This document shows, piece after piece, positions 13,582 through 27,055 of a stretch of DNA of 64,000 nucleotides. The DNA is taken from contig NC_045140.1 in assembly GCF_008831285.2 (NCBI RefSeq), positions 16,180,370 through 16,244,369 of the forward strand. Direction: 5' to 3'. The DNA comes from Nymphaea colorata. Taxonomy: Eukaryota; Streptophyta; Magnoliopsida; Nymphaeales; Nymphaeaceae. Position 1 is the first letter of the stretch. Each line of letters starts with the position of its first letter. The notes under the pieces were generated by a model that worked only from the letters and a program-made list of their open reading frames with translations, was not told where the DNA came from and searched no databases. A program made the translations under genes and the position numbers.

Positions 13582-13592
13582 GGATATATAGA
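13582..13592 (-). promoter_or_regulatory. TATA box of the AIL gene
   Basis: Read on the minus strand the sequence is CTCTATATATCC, a good plant TATA box, about 140 bp upstream of the start codon. The interval between it and the ATG is very CT-rich on the coding strand, typical of plant 5' leaders. No transcript end was seen. Confidence 0.6.
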
Positions 13593-13599
13593 GGGCGGC

Positions 13600-16500
13600 G
13601 AAGGCTGAGAGCTCTCAGGCGTTGCACCAAGGAACGGTGGGAAAGACCAAAAATGGAAAAAGGACAGGAGAACGAAAGAAAGGCGAATGACATTCCTGCC
13701 CCTGCGGTAATTAGCATTTTTACTTTTGCACCGTCGAAAGTTGTACATAATTTAGAATAGAAGAAGCAAGCAAGTTCAAACGTCTGTTTTTTTTTTTTTG
13801 GTACCACTCTTCCACTTTAATGGTCGTCGCATGACTTGAAGTCTCGAACACAGTGTCGCTGACCACACGAAAACACCATCGCCAAAAATTCCTTTTTTGT
13901 TTGGACAAATTGTCCACGACTAGTACTCTCGGAGAAGACGAGCGCATCTGAGTTGACAACGCACTGTCTTCATCAAGACCGTACTCCAATGTTTACGATC
14001 CGAACTCGAAGAGGTTCCAGTGTTTCAAATTTGGTAAGTTTACGTATGCATGAGATCTATAGGCAATTTTCAATTTAAAGGAAGTAACGTAACTTCACTT
14101 AAGTTCCCACACAACTTTACATTCAAGGAATGCAGTTCTTAAAATTTGAAACTCATGTTTTATCATACATGAAACTCATGTTCTCATGTAATCACAGGGT
14201 GCTTTTTTTTTTTTGTGTGTGTGTGTAAATTAAGCACAAGTACTGAGATAGCTACTGGTTAAGGAAGCGTTTCCAGAGCAACATTCAAACTTTCTCAAAT
14301 CTCATTAGCCAAATCCAAAATTACGAAGTTTTTTTTGGTTGGCGGAAAAGGTTTTCAACTTAGAAATGGAAGAAAACGTGTGTTTTCCTTAGAAATGCGT
14401 TACTTCGCAGAGTCTTTGGCAGTTCTCTGCGAAAGTACCGCGAGAAGCTCTTTTTGAAGCTATGGTTTGGTCTGAATTGGTGTGCAAATGGTAATGGTAC
14501 TCCTCTCCATCTTCCAAACATTTTAAGGACATTAAGGGCAAGTTTGATTAGCTAGCTTCGGATTGGATATTCAACCAAAATGGTTCAAAAAATTCAGTTG
14601 AGGAAAAAGTTTTAACGTATGATTTAAAAACCATATCAATCATGGATTAAAGAAAAGACATCTAATTGGATTGAGATTTAGTTTTTAAATAAGTACCCGA
14701 TCGATTCAGTTTCAAGTAAATAGTCGGCTCTTAACATATCATGACGTGGTTTAGATTCAATTGTGTATTTGAAACTCGATTCAGATTCAGATGTAAAAAT
14801 AAAGTCAGGTTTGAATTTGGAAACTTTTCTTTATTTGCATATGGTAAAGAGTGCATCCAATTCAAATCTGATACATTAACATCCTTAACTTTATTGAAGC
14901 ATCTCTCTATCTGAAAAATGAAGTGAAGGAAGCCAAACCTTTATTCCACCGACTTAAGCCGCCTGATGTGGAGTACGAAAATCCTATAGTGGTGAATGAA
15001 GTTTCATAATCTTTTCACCAATTTTTTGGCTACCTTTACCACAACAAGGATAAAAATTTCCGCAAAAGTAAACCAAATAATGAAACATGCCCTTAAGAAC
15101 AAAAAAGAATGTACTATCTAGTCAAACAAAATAGATGTTAATTGTTCAAGGTTCCAGCAAGATTTTGAAATTTTCATGTAAAGAACTTACTTCACTCTCT
15201 CTCTCTCTCTCTAGAATTTCAACACTCAAATCCAACCCATTGTTAATGTCTAGCAAGGTAATAATTCAATAATACAGATATTAGAAAGTTAAGGAACTCA
15301 GATCAAGTCGTTTGGCCTTGATTCATAAACATGTACTGATGATAATATATGTCTATTTTGTTTTGTTAGCCAACTAACTTGGAAGTGTGTGGTTTTAGCA
15401 GTTCTCGAAACTCTGGTCAATCGCAGTTCTAACTTAAGTTTTGTGCCACTAATCTATCTGCCATTGTAAGGCAGCAACTTGTATCAGCCGTAAGCTAGCT
15501 GAGAGCAAAGCAGCTTCTTTAAGAAAATACTGGATCTTTCTAATGTATGTTTTAACTCATTTGAATTATGTATAAGATCTACTTCTCTTTTCAACTTGTT
15601 TTACCATTTTCAAAGTTGTTCCTTGCAAATTAAGCAAAGATGGTGCTTATGTGAAGCAACTTTCATGCGTTCCACAATCTTTTTAAGTATCGCCAGTGAC
15701 AAATTTGTGCGTTTCTACAGAAATTCTAATCGGCAGGGAAACTCCAAAAAAATTGGTGCACGTTGCAAAAACACTATATTCTTGTGTAATTATAGATATT
15801 GTTTTTAAATCGAAAAATTGAATGCTGGACATGAAATACACCATCTATGTTGAAACAACAATATAGTATTTTTTTAAAGCATGTTTTATAAGAACATGTA
15901 CACTGTGTTCCAATAACATTCCGTTTGTTGGTCTTGCCAAACCCACACATGGTTTGTGAAATGTCACACCTTCAAGTCAAAAAAGTTCAAGAGATGAATA
16001 TTATCACATGCGCTTGTTGGCATATGAAATCACGCCCATTTTGTGAAATTAGCTTTTTTTTTCTCAATTATAAAAATGCAACGACCACAGCATTCGAGAA
16101 AGTTCTTGCACTATCGCAAGCAAGGTTACCGATCGCATTACATATGGCTTATCGGATGCGGAAACCAAGAAACATTATGTTTGCTTAATACGCAATTGAT
16201 TTATGCAATAAAGAATTTTCGTCGGATTTTTATTTGTAATAGAGTAGAAAAGAGGAATCCATTTTATAATTCAGCTTCAATCATAGAGTATCGTTTAGAT
16301 ATCTAATATAGGTGCAAAGAAGTTGGTAAACTCGTCGGATTGGCAGATGATTGGGTCATAGGGTCAACCAGTTGATCCATCGACTCGGCCGAGTTTTAAA
16401 ATAACTTGAATCGGACAAGTCGGGCCAAGTGAAGAGCAAGTCAGGGAAGAGCCTGATCAACCTTGATTCATAATCAGGTTTGTAGCAATCTGAGCTTACT

Positions 16501-19500
16501 CGTGTGATTCCCGACCCAACCCGACGAAGTCAACCAACTATGGCGAGCATTTGCTGCCTCCATTTGTTGCAATTACATATAAAAAGAAATTACATATAAT
16601 TAATTTGAAAAATCAGAAATATTTTGTATTCAAAAGCAATATTTCAAACTTGAGATTATTTTAAGAAGAAATTATCATCTACGATAGTTTTTTCTTTTAT
16701 ATGAAAAACAAGTTAGAGAACAAGATGGGCTTCAGCAAGAAAAAAAAGAAACAAATTTTGCCACCAGTTTCTTATTTTCCAGACATTTACAAGATTTTTG
16801 GACACTGGACAATTCACCTCCGTGGGTCTTTTATGGTGAGCAAATAATACTTAGTTAAATTTTTAGTTAAATATACCGTTATGGAGAGAGTATGGCATTT
16901 AATTACAGTCTAACTTCACATTGCTACTTTTAATATGACAAGTAATTAATCGCAATTTTCGCATTTGATCAGCTGCCATCATCTATCCTCGAGATGCATG
17001 GAGAGGAAAACCTCGCATACTTTTCTCTTCTTTTTAAAGTTCATAGTTGTTTTTAGACTTTGGGTGAACTTATAACTCGAACACCTTTCAACTCAAATGT
17101 TTACACGTGCTACTTTTTTTTGTAGTCCAAATTATACGGTCTACAATTCGATTGCTTATGTGCTACTAGCTCCCTAAGTTTTTTTGGTGTGCCATTGGAA
17201 AATGAGAATAAACAAAAAAGAATATGATTTAGCGTGATTTCTCACATATAATTTGGCAAACTGCGCACCACCACCTCACATCTTACCGCGTTTGAATATG
17301 CCACTAGCACAGCACGTTCTTCGATGAGATTTCTTCTCATTGCAGAGCCTGCAACTTAGACGTTGTTTTTTACCTTTTATGGACACCTCAATTTACTGTG
17401 GTGACACTTTGTTAGATTGAAATCATTGATGTCCTCTCCACTTTACCAAAAGTACTACTACATTTCACCTTGCGAAAGTATCTAACCACTGTAACTTTCG
17501 GAAATAGTAAAAACAGAAAAGGACAGTAGAGGCTGTCCTGGCCATTTTACTGTTAATTGGCGGTTTACTTTAACGCGTTTGCGTGACAAAACTAGCTCGG
17601 GCTAAGGATCTCGCTTCAAGTCGAAATTACTTATTTATCCATTTGTTTGTTTGCATCCGACGTTCCTTGCAGGCCTTTGTTAGAATCTTGTTAAGGATTA
17701 AAATGTTAATTTTAACGTAAGGCAGGGGGATTAATTGTAACTCAGTATATCTTTTATGTTTGGAACCGTAATAGAACAGCTTGGCCTTTCCGGAGTAAAA
17801 AATATTTACATACCCCACCTCACCTCTTCTTCCTGTTAAGCAAAAAACAAAAGCAAAGCTCATTCATACTAAAGACTGTAACTTTACACATGGCCTCGTG
17901 TTTATCTCCCAGCTTGCATTCCTATCCGAAACAAATATTTGAAAAACAATAAATTTAAAGGGGACCTGTTTACCAGTTTTATCTTTATAACTTTTTTTTT
18001 TCCCCTTTAATAAGGCTCATCAGTTCAGAAACTGTTTCTGCTACTACTACAAAAGCCCATGCTGCATTCCAGTTGCCAAAGTAAGAAGCTTCTGAGGGCA
18101 TGCATTCATCCTCAAGCAATTAGGCTCCAAATCACTTTAACGAAGCAACAACCAAATATATTTATATATATATATATATATAGAACCAAACCAAAACGAC
18201 GACTTGCTCCAACTCGCTGTCTCATCCATGCAAGACAGGATGGGCCCAACGCTTAGTGGGGCCCACAACATGGTCTTGTGTCACATTCACGGGCTTCATA
18301 CTCCCCTTTTTGTTTTTTCTTTTCTAATTACCGCCCGAATGTCGGCATCTTAAACTTGGATTATCTGGATCCCGATGCACTATTGGTCTTCCGATAAGAA
18401 ATTTGGGGAACCAGGAACTCTGCGTTTTTCTGCTTAATTTTTCGCTCGCCGGACTTGGAAACTCATCGCCATTGCCGGCTTCGACACTGGAGCATCAACG
18501 CGAGGGATAAGATCCAGCTTCCTTTTACGTTTGACGGGACCTCAGCTCTCAGACAGAACTGGTTCTGTGTTTTCCTCACATGTTCTGCAGTGACACAGAG
18601 TTCAGGCACTGTTGGGTATCTTCTTGCATGCATTCACATACACAGAAAACTTGGATTCTCTGACATTTTTTCACTGTAGGGAGTACTGTGTGTCAGTACA
18701 ATGCGATATCCCAGTTTATCCCACTTTTCGGGATAAGTCGCCCTATAGAGTGAGTGAGTCCGTGTCGGAAAGCGGGGGACTGGACCCGGTTGGTCGCCTC
18801 TGCAGTGTCCAGACGAGACCTAGCGGAGGGTGCAAAGGGATTTTAGACAAGATGAGGGGATTCTAAACACAAAGCGGTGCCTGTTGCGTCAAAAAGCAGA
18901 ACCGTTCGGACTTGGTACGGTTCCGCTTTTCTGGAATCCGCATTACCTGTCAAATCAGTATCCGTAATCCAACCCATCGTACTTTGTACAGGTAAATAAC
19001 TCCTGTTTGGCTCATGGATCAGAACGAGGACTTGAGAACGCGGAACCGAACCGTGGGGGATGGCGTCTTCGTGATGCGCTGATGGTGCGAGGGAGAATTT
19101 CGGTATTTCCGGGTGCTGGAAAACCTGCCGACGCGGGACAAGGGAACGAGAAGGCGGAGAACCGTGGGGGTTGGCAGAGAGAGCCGCCTGAGGGATGTGA
19201 CCCTACGGGACAGCCAGGGCCCACCGACGATGCAGCTGGGACCCACTTTTTGACGCGTTTGCTGTCTGGAGTTGACACGTTTGACACCATGCAAAAGAGG
19301 AGCTGCGTTCGTGCTCAGTCGATCACATGGTGTTCATAAGGCTTCAAAATTGATCTTTTTTTTTAAAAAAAAAGAATTAAAATATGTTTGGAAGAGAGAG
19401 GGGTCGGGTCGTCCCGGAAATCGATGCTCCTCACGAGCGGTCAAAGTCAAAGACGCATTCGAAATTTCCCCTCACGCTCCCTCCGCCCAGGGCAGAGATT

Positions 19501-21127
19501 TTTTTCAACTTTAAGGAAATTGATTAATATTTTGTGGATCGATGACGATTTTTGTATAAGTTGATATCGGCAAATCTCGAGCATGCTTCTATTACTCCTC
19601 AAACCTGCAATGTCATTTCATTTTGGGCGGAACGTGATCAAGTTAGTTACTTGGATGATTATACACATCGAGTAATGAATCGGGAACCCCATCTTCATCA
19701 TAAAAGAGTAACCTTTAGCTGTGTTGTTGTTAAAAATGAACAGGTTTCTGTAAAATTTCCTTGCTTCCTTTCCCCGTGCTCAAAGTCATACAAGGGGGAG
19801 AGCCATTCACTTTCAATCATGAAAACGGAGATGTAGCGTTGGTTTAAGCAAGGGATGCCAGGAGAGGATCTCACTCGAGTTTAGCGTGCTCAGCGTTTTC
19901 AATCATACCCGACCTAAAATAATATATAGTTTCATGTTTACGGTGTTCGCATGGCTTGGCTCATTATCACAGTCCCTTGGGATTTTCTCTGTAAATTAAA
20001 ATAATTCGCGTCTTTCCTTGAAAAATGTGATTACATGTAAATTGAAGCACGAATCAACATATGCTGATGATTTAGCATTGCATGCTTTCTGTTTCGATAA
20101 GCCTATTTAAAAGTGATCTAATATGCCCAACTCTGCATCATATCTTAATTAGTATGGATGCATACTTAGACGACGAACTTTCAAGTATCTATATCCTATT
20201 TATACTGGGGTAAACTGTTATTTAGTGGTATGCTAGACGCTTTGAAATTGGGGTGGCCATATTGGACATCTTTTTAACTCGTATGTAGTGCATGCCACTG
20301 TTTGCAGTATAGATGAATAACACCAACGATAATCGAATTGATGATGTGTCGTCTATGCAACCAGCTATGCTACTTGCTTTGGAATGACAAAACTGTTAAT
20401 TGGACTCTATAAGTCAATAAATAGGGTTAGGGTCTCCAAAGCTTCATGAAAAATTATTTGGTCTTTTGTTTTCTTTACTACCATCCTAAAAGGGATATCT
20501 GAGTATCGCCATGGAAGCCCTTGAAGGATTCACAGGCGCCTCTCCATTTTAGCAATGGCATTCAAAACGTTTCCGTTCAACTTTCATCGATGACTAGCAT
20601 AATCCATTCTTGTCATTTTGGCACAAGGATTATGCTTTCGCACTATTGTTTTCCAAATATTGTGATGTTTCTCACCAAATCGTTGCGTGGTGGTCTGCAT
20701 GTTTCAACTTAATCAGGAATTCAAACAAGTTTATTATGTTACGCATCTTCTGCAACATACATATAGACAACATAAATATTTATATATTGTGATTAATTGA
20801 AAAACTTAAATGGGGAATCAGTAGGAACTCCAATAAGATTTGCTTTCGCGACACTGATCAATGGTTACGTAGACAAATATCGTTGCTTTTAGAATAAACA
20901 AGGTTAAATTGAACATGTGGAGAGGGCCCATGTACAACATGCGCACAAGCTTAAGCTTTTTTTTTACAGTGTATGGTTTTGACCCTAAAGAAAGAGCATG
21001 CCCAACGCTTATGGCCTAAATTTAAGGGCTTCTTATATGATCATTAATTATAAAGCAAATATCTTTGACCAGGATTCGGCGTACCCCCCTAAGCCACTTT
21101 TCGAACTTCATCATTCATGAAACTAAG
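13600..21127. other. Gene desert 5' of the AIL gene
   Basis: No protein family recognised over 7.5 kb. The first 1-2 kb is upstream sequence of the AIL gene and may hold its promoter. A GC-richer island at 18.4-19.5 kb contains overlapping frames on both strands, GGGCCCAC and several TTGAC words; this looks like promoter or old transposon sequence rather than exons. Small CT and AT microsatellites occur at 15195-15213 and 18155-18181. A stretch at 16.32-16.55 kb has the repetitive GTCAACC/CGGCCGAGT wording often seen in degraded plant transposons. Confidence 0.5.
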
Positions 21128-21690
21128 AGGCCGTTTGATTACTTCTCACTAATTTTTGGTACATGTACCCTCCTGTAATTTGATATCGTACTTTGATATA
21201 CGAAGTATATATCGATATCTTAGGTTAAGCTTGGATGACACCCTAAAGATTGTCATTTTGTGAAGTTGGGTTTTGTGAGAACTTGGTTTTCTAAACAATT
21301 TTTTGTTTGATACGAAGGGGAAAACAATATTTTCTATGGAAAACAAGAATTGCTCCCTTATTCATGCCCTTTTGAAAAAGTTGTTTTGTCAAAAGCAAGT
21401 TTTTCCGCAAACCCAATTTCGGCCCTCATGAACACACGCCTTAAACATCATTTTAGATGCAAAATCAAAATGACGTTTTGCTTTCAAAACAATATTTAAG
21501 GGCGTCACCTAATCACACTCTTTAGTTTGGTTCAAGATCTTTAATTTCGATAAACAAAAGATGGTAATGTGAATCTTTCGTCACATCAACAAATGCATGT
21601 TAGGCGGAACTTACAGATAAAAAATGAAAAGTAATCAAACACATTTATACAAGAAACAAATAAAAAATTATAAGTAATCAAACCCATTTA
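21128..21690. mobile_element. Candidate nested MITEs
   Basis: The outer ends carry inverted copies of GTTTGATTACTT (21134 region versus AAGTAATCAAAC twice near 21630-21680). Inside, a second inverted pair begins near 21231 (TTGGATGACACCCT) and ends near 21513 (GGGCGTCACCTAAT), followed inward on both sides by related TTGTCATTTTG/TTGTTTTG sequence. There is no coding capacity. The interpretation is a small non-autonomous DNA transposon inserted in another; target-site duplications were not clear, so limits are approximate. Confidence 0.45.
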
Positions 21691-23646
21691 AGAAATTAGA
21701 CGGAGAATAGGTAGTTAATCAGGGCTTCAGGGGCAAAGCTAGGTGGTGATAAGCCTCATAGAGCTCATTCTCTGAAAGAATAATTTAGTGGTTGGACCTG
21801 TGTTCCGTTATATAAGGTAACCGCACAAGACCTGGAATCACTACCTCACAACCAATTGAAAATTTGTTAACTATATATATTTAGTGTTCAATTAAAAAAA
21901 AAATCTAGCTCTTCGGTGCATGACTTCTAATATCTATTGTATTTGGGGAAAGTTCTTTTATAAAGAGTTATCTGCAAAACTAGGAGACTCAAAATGTGGA
22001 TGAAACTGAAATATGGAGTATAAGTGGTCACTTTTTCTGATAAAAGAAGATGCGGCAGGTGATTGGGACCGCGATCATGCTTGAGAGTTCCGATTTATTC
22101 CTCGCCCTCAAAGGTGCGGACTTACCTTTCGTTGTGCATCTACTCTTCTTTTTATATCGCCTTATTTCTTTTTTCTGCTTTATCTATTCGTTTTATTTAT
22201 TTACTTATCTGTTTATTTATTCGTTACTGCCCTCAGCTGCATCGGTAAAGAGCGAAATACAAAGAGTCATGTCCCAGACAAAATTTGCCTCCCCAGATAT
22301 AAATATACCAAAAGAGAAAGTCCACTGCGGCTGGCTTGAATTATACAGAGAGATATGAAGATATACGTCTGATCAAAGTCTCACATGAGCTCCAATTTAG
22401 CCGCGGTTTTTGAAAAATGAGATGCCAAGAAATGACCTTTTTGTTTTTTAGTCAGACGGCTTTATAATAATCCAATAATATAATAAGTTTTTGCTCAAAT
22501 TTTTAACAACAGATAATAACCTGCCGTGTGTTGTGTCTCAGCCCCTCGAGCTTCCTCCTCCTTTCATGTCTTTGTTTGATTGGCGTCGAAACAAAGGATT
22601 TGAAAGGGTTTGGAGCAACGGCTGGGGCTAGTGGTTGGCTGATGGCCGAATATTAGTTCAATGGCCTGAGAATCATGTTGGTTGTCCTTTGTTATCTATG
22701 AGAGTTTTTCAAGGGGATGCTTGATAGGTTGAAAAATAAAGGAAGAGGAACTTAATTTTCAAAAGTAAGTTCTTGAATTTTTTCAGAAGAAAAGGTTGAT
22801 TTTGTGGGGAACTTTTTTTTAAACCGTATAGATCTCATAGTAAAAACGAAAAAGTAGTTAAAGAAATTTTTTCAGTGTTCGATGCATGGGAATGCTTTGG
22901 TTAGGGTCAGGCTTCACGGATCCAAACACAGATCCCTCTAGTGGTTGGCTGATTGATCATCCTTTTTACTGCATCCACTATATACCATTCTCCGCTCACG
23001 TACAAATGCGTTGTAACAACAAGTAGATACGCTTTTCAGATAAATGAAAATTATCTACGGACCACATCAACTGCTTCGATCTATCTTTCATAGTTCAAAT
23101 AACCAAAAAAAGTTTGCGGGTTTAATGATGGTTAAATGAAAAAGTATGATGAGAACTAGTGCCCGACGATCGAATAGTCACAATATTAGATCATAGTCAT
23201 GGAACGGGGCATTGATGCATACGTATATATCTTGATGTTTCTTGGGTGGTGCCCAAGTCAATCTCAAATGTTATTTTCCGTTTTCTGAGAAATGGGCAGC
23301 CTTGCATTAGACAATCAAGAAGCTTAAAAATGTGACTCCCTATACGCGTATAGTAGAAATGGAATGGATATTGCTGTCGTGTTAACTTTCAATTCTACTT
23401 AATTTCCATGAACCCGAATGACAAATAATCTTCACTTATTCGTTAAGCAATTTCTTCCAGGCATTTCGATTACTGGACGGTCCTTGAAGGTTTTGCAAAA
23501 AGTTACTTAGATTTTGGACCCTCTAGGCAAATAGCTGAGGTTAAAAATTTGGCTTATAGGTCAAGTTTGATCGAGGTTCAATTCGACCTAACTGATCAGG
23601 TTTAAACTCCAAATTAAAAGAAGACTACACCGATAATTGTATGATT
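21691..23646. other. Intergenic, no gene recognised
   Basis: AT-rich spacer. A hydrophobic frame at 22.05-22.25 kb on the plus strand is a product of T-rich sequence. The words CTAGTGGTTGGCTGAT occur twice (near 22628 and 22938), a minor dispersed repeat. Confidence 0.5.
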
Positions 23647-23825
23647 CTTAGGAAGTGTTTGACAACATGTGAACACTAACAGACTGTTCATGAATTTATC
23701 ATAAAGATTGACGCAAGTAAATCCCTAAAACACTAGCACACAAAGTTTTATGAATCAGCACGTATCATTGGGTTAGATTCATGAAACATTGTGTTATTGT
23801 TCTTGTTGCCAGATGCCCCCTTAGG
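23647..23825. mobile_element. hAT-type MITE, copy 1
   Basis: An element of about 165 bp with imperfect terminal inverted repeats of about 45 bp: the left end runs GTGTTTGACAAC...TTCATGAATTTA, and the right end, read on the other strand, GCATCTGGCAAC...TTCATGAATCTA. It is flanked by CTTAGG at 23647 and 23820, the core of a near-8-bp target-site duplication as made by hAT transposases. It has no coding capacity. The same end design is seen at 29.94 kb. Confidence 0.6.
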
Positions 23826-26080
23826 TAATATATGATTGTCGTAATCTTTAAATGGGTAGGTTTTGGATTCATGAGCATTTTGTCCTTCAGATCCATGTCT
23901 CCAATTAATGCATATTTTGGATATAGGGCAAATACGATTCCTTCTTCAACTTTGCATCTCAAGAACTTATTTCCAATATCATGCACGCTTGGCTTCGTAT
24001 AACCATGCTGACACCTGGTTCATGTTAAGCTCTACTACAATAAACAAGGCATTGGTTTAAAAGCATGCATCTGATATATATCATGCATGGAGCGATCCCC
24101 CAACATTCACTATATTCATAAATGCTCAATGCAGATCTCGTCTTTTCAAAGGATAGTAAGAAGCTGTTGCAACGAAAAAAATGGAATCTCAAAATATTTG
24201 GGAACATTGACACTGTCCGAGCTGAATTGTGCGGGTGATAGCTGATGAACCCGTTTTATTGCATCAATTTGCTGTAACTCTTCTGTTGAGTAAATATCTC
24301 ATTCGAAACCTTGCATCTTATCTTTCAACTAGCATATAGAACATTTGATCTCCATTTCTTTTATACCCAGTCCGATGCCTTTTCCGATTCTAAAGAAGAT
24401 TATTTGGGACTTAGTTACGTGCATCATGCTTGAGAGCTCAAGTAAGATTTATCGCTGCAGCAACGGCCATCCTGCTTCTCCCTAGTGCACCATTTCTCCT
24501 TAATCCTACGTTTGAAGCTGAATATATGCATTTAAGCATTAAATTGACATTGATATAATGACGCACCTTTAGGCTCAAATATAAATTCTCAATAAGATGG
24601 TCTTCTAGTAAAATTATTTGCAACCAGAATATGAGTATATTAAGAGCTGTTACCAATCGAGCATATTAAGAGATTTCACAAACTTTGTTGACATATGGTT
24701 CTATAAAATATGAGTACTAAAAAATATGGGAACTTGTATGCACTAATCACAATTGTCTAATCTATAGAGCGAATGGTTACAGAGGATGCCAACTCAAAAA
24801 TTTAATAACTACTTTACTTTTTAAAGAGCTGCTCTACACTCATCTAATCAAGGAACATAAGTTGATATTAGTGTATTATACGTGGCACCGATGCAGTTTT
24901 GGACCCTGGGGTCAAAGAGAGGAGGGACTCAGCTCTCATTGGGGTTATTCATGTTCACAAGAAAAAGTAATTGTCGGTGAACAATTTGAGTGTATTAATG
25001 GAAGAATAATGTGAGTGTTCCACTGCAAACGATATAAGAAATGAATAAAAGTAGTCCTAAGTAACATTGGACTTTTAGATTTCTTTCCCTTCCATCAATT
25101 TTAAGATAGGAAGGATAGTTGCAAGGCGAAAAAACTGATTGTTGAAGGACAAAAAGTAGCTGATAGCCACACTTTGCGCTTCTCGGATCAGTTTGCAGCA
25201 ATGCTTTCGGTACCACCAATTCTTTGAATCTAGTATGCGCTTATGTATGTGGAGTTAAGCCATTAATCTGAGTCTGATTAATAGCTAGCATCTATGAATC
25301 AAGTCCCTACTAAAGAAAAGTATACTCAATTGATCTTACTTGATCATATGGCAACCTAAATAGTGGATGGTTTCAATCAGTCCTACTGCATGGATGAGGA
25401 TGATCACCTGCATGACGAGATGTCCATGTAGGTATGAATGCAATGCACATGCTGCTGCACTCCCCACCACCACCAGCAGCCAATCATACGATGCCGTCGC
25501 ATGTGGATGGCTTGCATGTGCAATCATGTAACATAAATGTTGACGGCATGCATGATGGTTAGCCAGTTGGGCCATAACCCTCGGCTGCTTGTATGCCGCC
25601 CGCCCAATTAGGAGATGGCAACTTACTACCTTCTGTTCATCGGTGCCCATATCTAATCTGATGTCTCCCATTTCTTTTTCCTTGGAGTCTCACCCTACTA
25701 CCCACACATGCTAGCTTACAATAAGGATCTTAACTAATACCAAACCATCCTACCTATGGACGAAATTCTCTAACTTTTAAGCTTAAAGAAAAAGATAAAG
25801 AAATTTGTTGTACGATCAGATGTTCATGTATTCATGAAGACTTTAATTAAAATAGACGATCTTAACTTTCTTAGCTTACAATTTAATTCATATCACAGAA
25901 TCTGATGACCTCTTTAGTTCCTAAATCGTCAAACATTTTGCAACTACGTGGGTAAAATTTTTGTCCTAAAAGCTCAAGTCATTTCCCACCTAATGAGCTA
26001 GGTAGGTGCAGTCAATTAGCTTCGCCTAATTGACATTGATCACTCTGTTTCACGTCCGCCTTTTTCTTTCCTTCCTGTCA
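23826..26080. other. Intergenic, no gene recognised
   Basis: No gene recognised. A 111-codon minus-strand frame at 25.3-25.7 kb has mixed composition and no resemblance to a family I know. CATGCATG-type words are common near 25.5 kb. Confidence 0.5.
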
Positions 26081-26088
26081 CCCATCAT

Positions 26089-26097
26089 CTATATAAT
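26089..26097 (+). promoter_or_regulatory. Possible TATA box of an unrecognised transcript
   Basis: CTATATAAT is a good TATA sequence. About 30 bp on, a 34-38 codon frame leads to GAGAGGTAAG, a consensus splice donor near 26191. No downstream exon or known microRNA sequence was recognised before the AT tract at 26.35 kb. It could be the promoter of a small or non-coding RNA, or chance. Confidence 0.2.
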
Positions 26098-26320
26098 GAA
26101 ACGACGACTTATGGCTCTCCGGACGTTTACTTGTTGGGGATCCCTTTCCTCTGCTTCATCCATCCTTCAGTTGTTCAACTCCCATGTGCGAGAGGTAAGC
26201 CGTCGTTAATCAAGTCCACCGGATGTCTTGTGGATTTCATAATGGCCTCGTTATACGCAGACACAGATTCATGGCAATACATTAAATTTAAATAGCTGAT
26301 CTTGGATCTCGCCTGCTAAC

Positions 26321-26340
26321 TCTCTCTCTCTCTCTCTCTC

Positions 26341-26413
<73 letters not shown>
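26321..26413. repeat. Compound (CT)n(AT)n microsatellite
   Basis: About 11 CT units, a short TTTT joint, then about 34 AT units. The AT part is self-complementary and could extrude as a cruciform. It generates spurious Tyr-Ile open frames on the minus strand. Confidence 0.96.
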
Positions 26414-26419
<6 letters not shown>

Positions 26420-26678
26420 ATGAGGTATCATTTCGATGACGAATCACATGAAGAAGTGGGCCCCTTGCTGGGTCGACCCAGTCTGAATTAAGTGAGGGCC
26501 GGCTGCTATGCCTTACCAGGAGTATATGTATATTCATCAGAAAAATACGAACTACACATAGACAACATGCAGCATATGTCAAGAAAGAGGAAAAAAGAAT
26601 CCTTAGTCTGACGCGCTCTCTCTCCTTCTCTCCCCTCAGCGTGGTTGGTTGGGAAGGCAGGTGCGCACTGAGTAATAG

Positions 26679-26794
26679 GTGTGTTTTTGTTTGATTCCTG
26701 TGAATACTACTCCCTTCTGAACATTGAGAGTCTGTTTTAAGTGTGTTCTTGTTTGATTCCTGTGAATAATACTCTCTTCTCGGCATTGAGAGTC
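26679..26794. repeat. Two-copy 54-bp tandem duplication
   Basis: The copies at 26679-26732 and 26741-26794 share GTGTGTT(T/C)TTG, TTTGATTCCTGTGAATA, and end in CATTGAGAGTC. They differ at a handful of bases and are separated by 8 bp. The arrangement suggests an old local duplication; no coding function is visible. Confidence 0.85.
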
Positions 26795-27055
26795 GAACGA
26801 GATGTTTGTTTGCTGTTTGAACTAACTTGGAAACTAATTTTGAGCATCCATTAGGGTAGAATTGCAGTGAGAATGCTAGCGTAAAAGGTAAAAACTCCAA
26901 AATAGATCCATTTAGGTGTCTAACTTACACGAACGTCCGCACACATATTTCCAATTTATCTGTGTTAGGGAGGAAGTGGAGAACCAAAGTGGGATCTTCA
27001 CATTAAGCAATCACATTGAAAAACAAGATGAACCACTAGAGCTTTTAGTTTATAT

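Noticed and set aside
19007-19514. GC-rich overlapping frames on both strands
   Set aside because: Frames are open on both strands because of base composition; no family resemblance and no splice partners seen. More like promoter or old transposon DNA.
26100-26300. Possible microRNA precursor after the TATA box at 26.09 kb
   Set aside because: None of the conserved plant microRNA sequences I know occurs here, and no long hairpin was seen.
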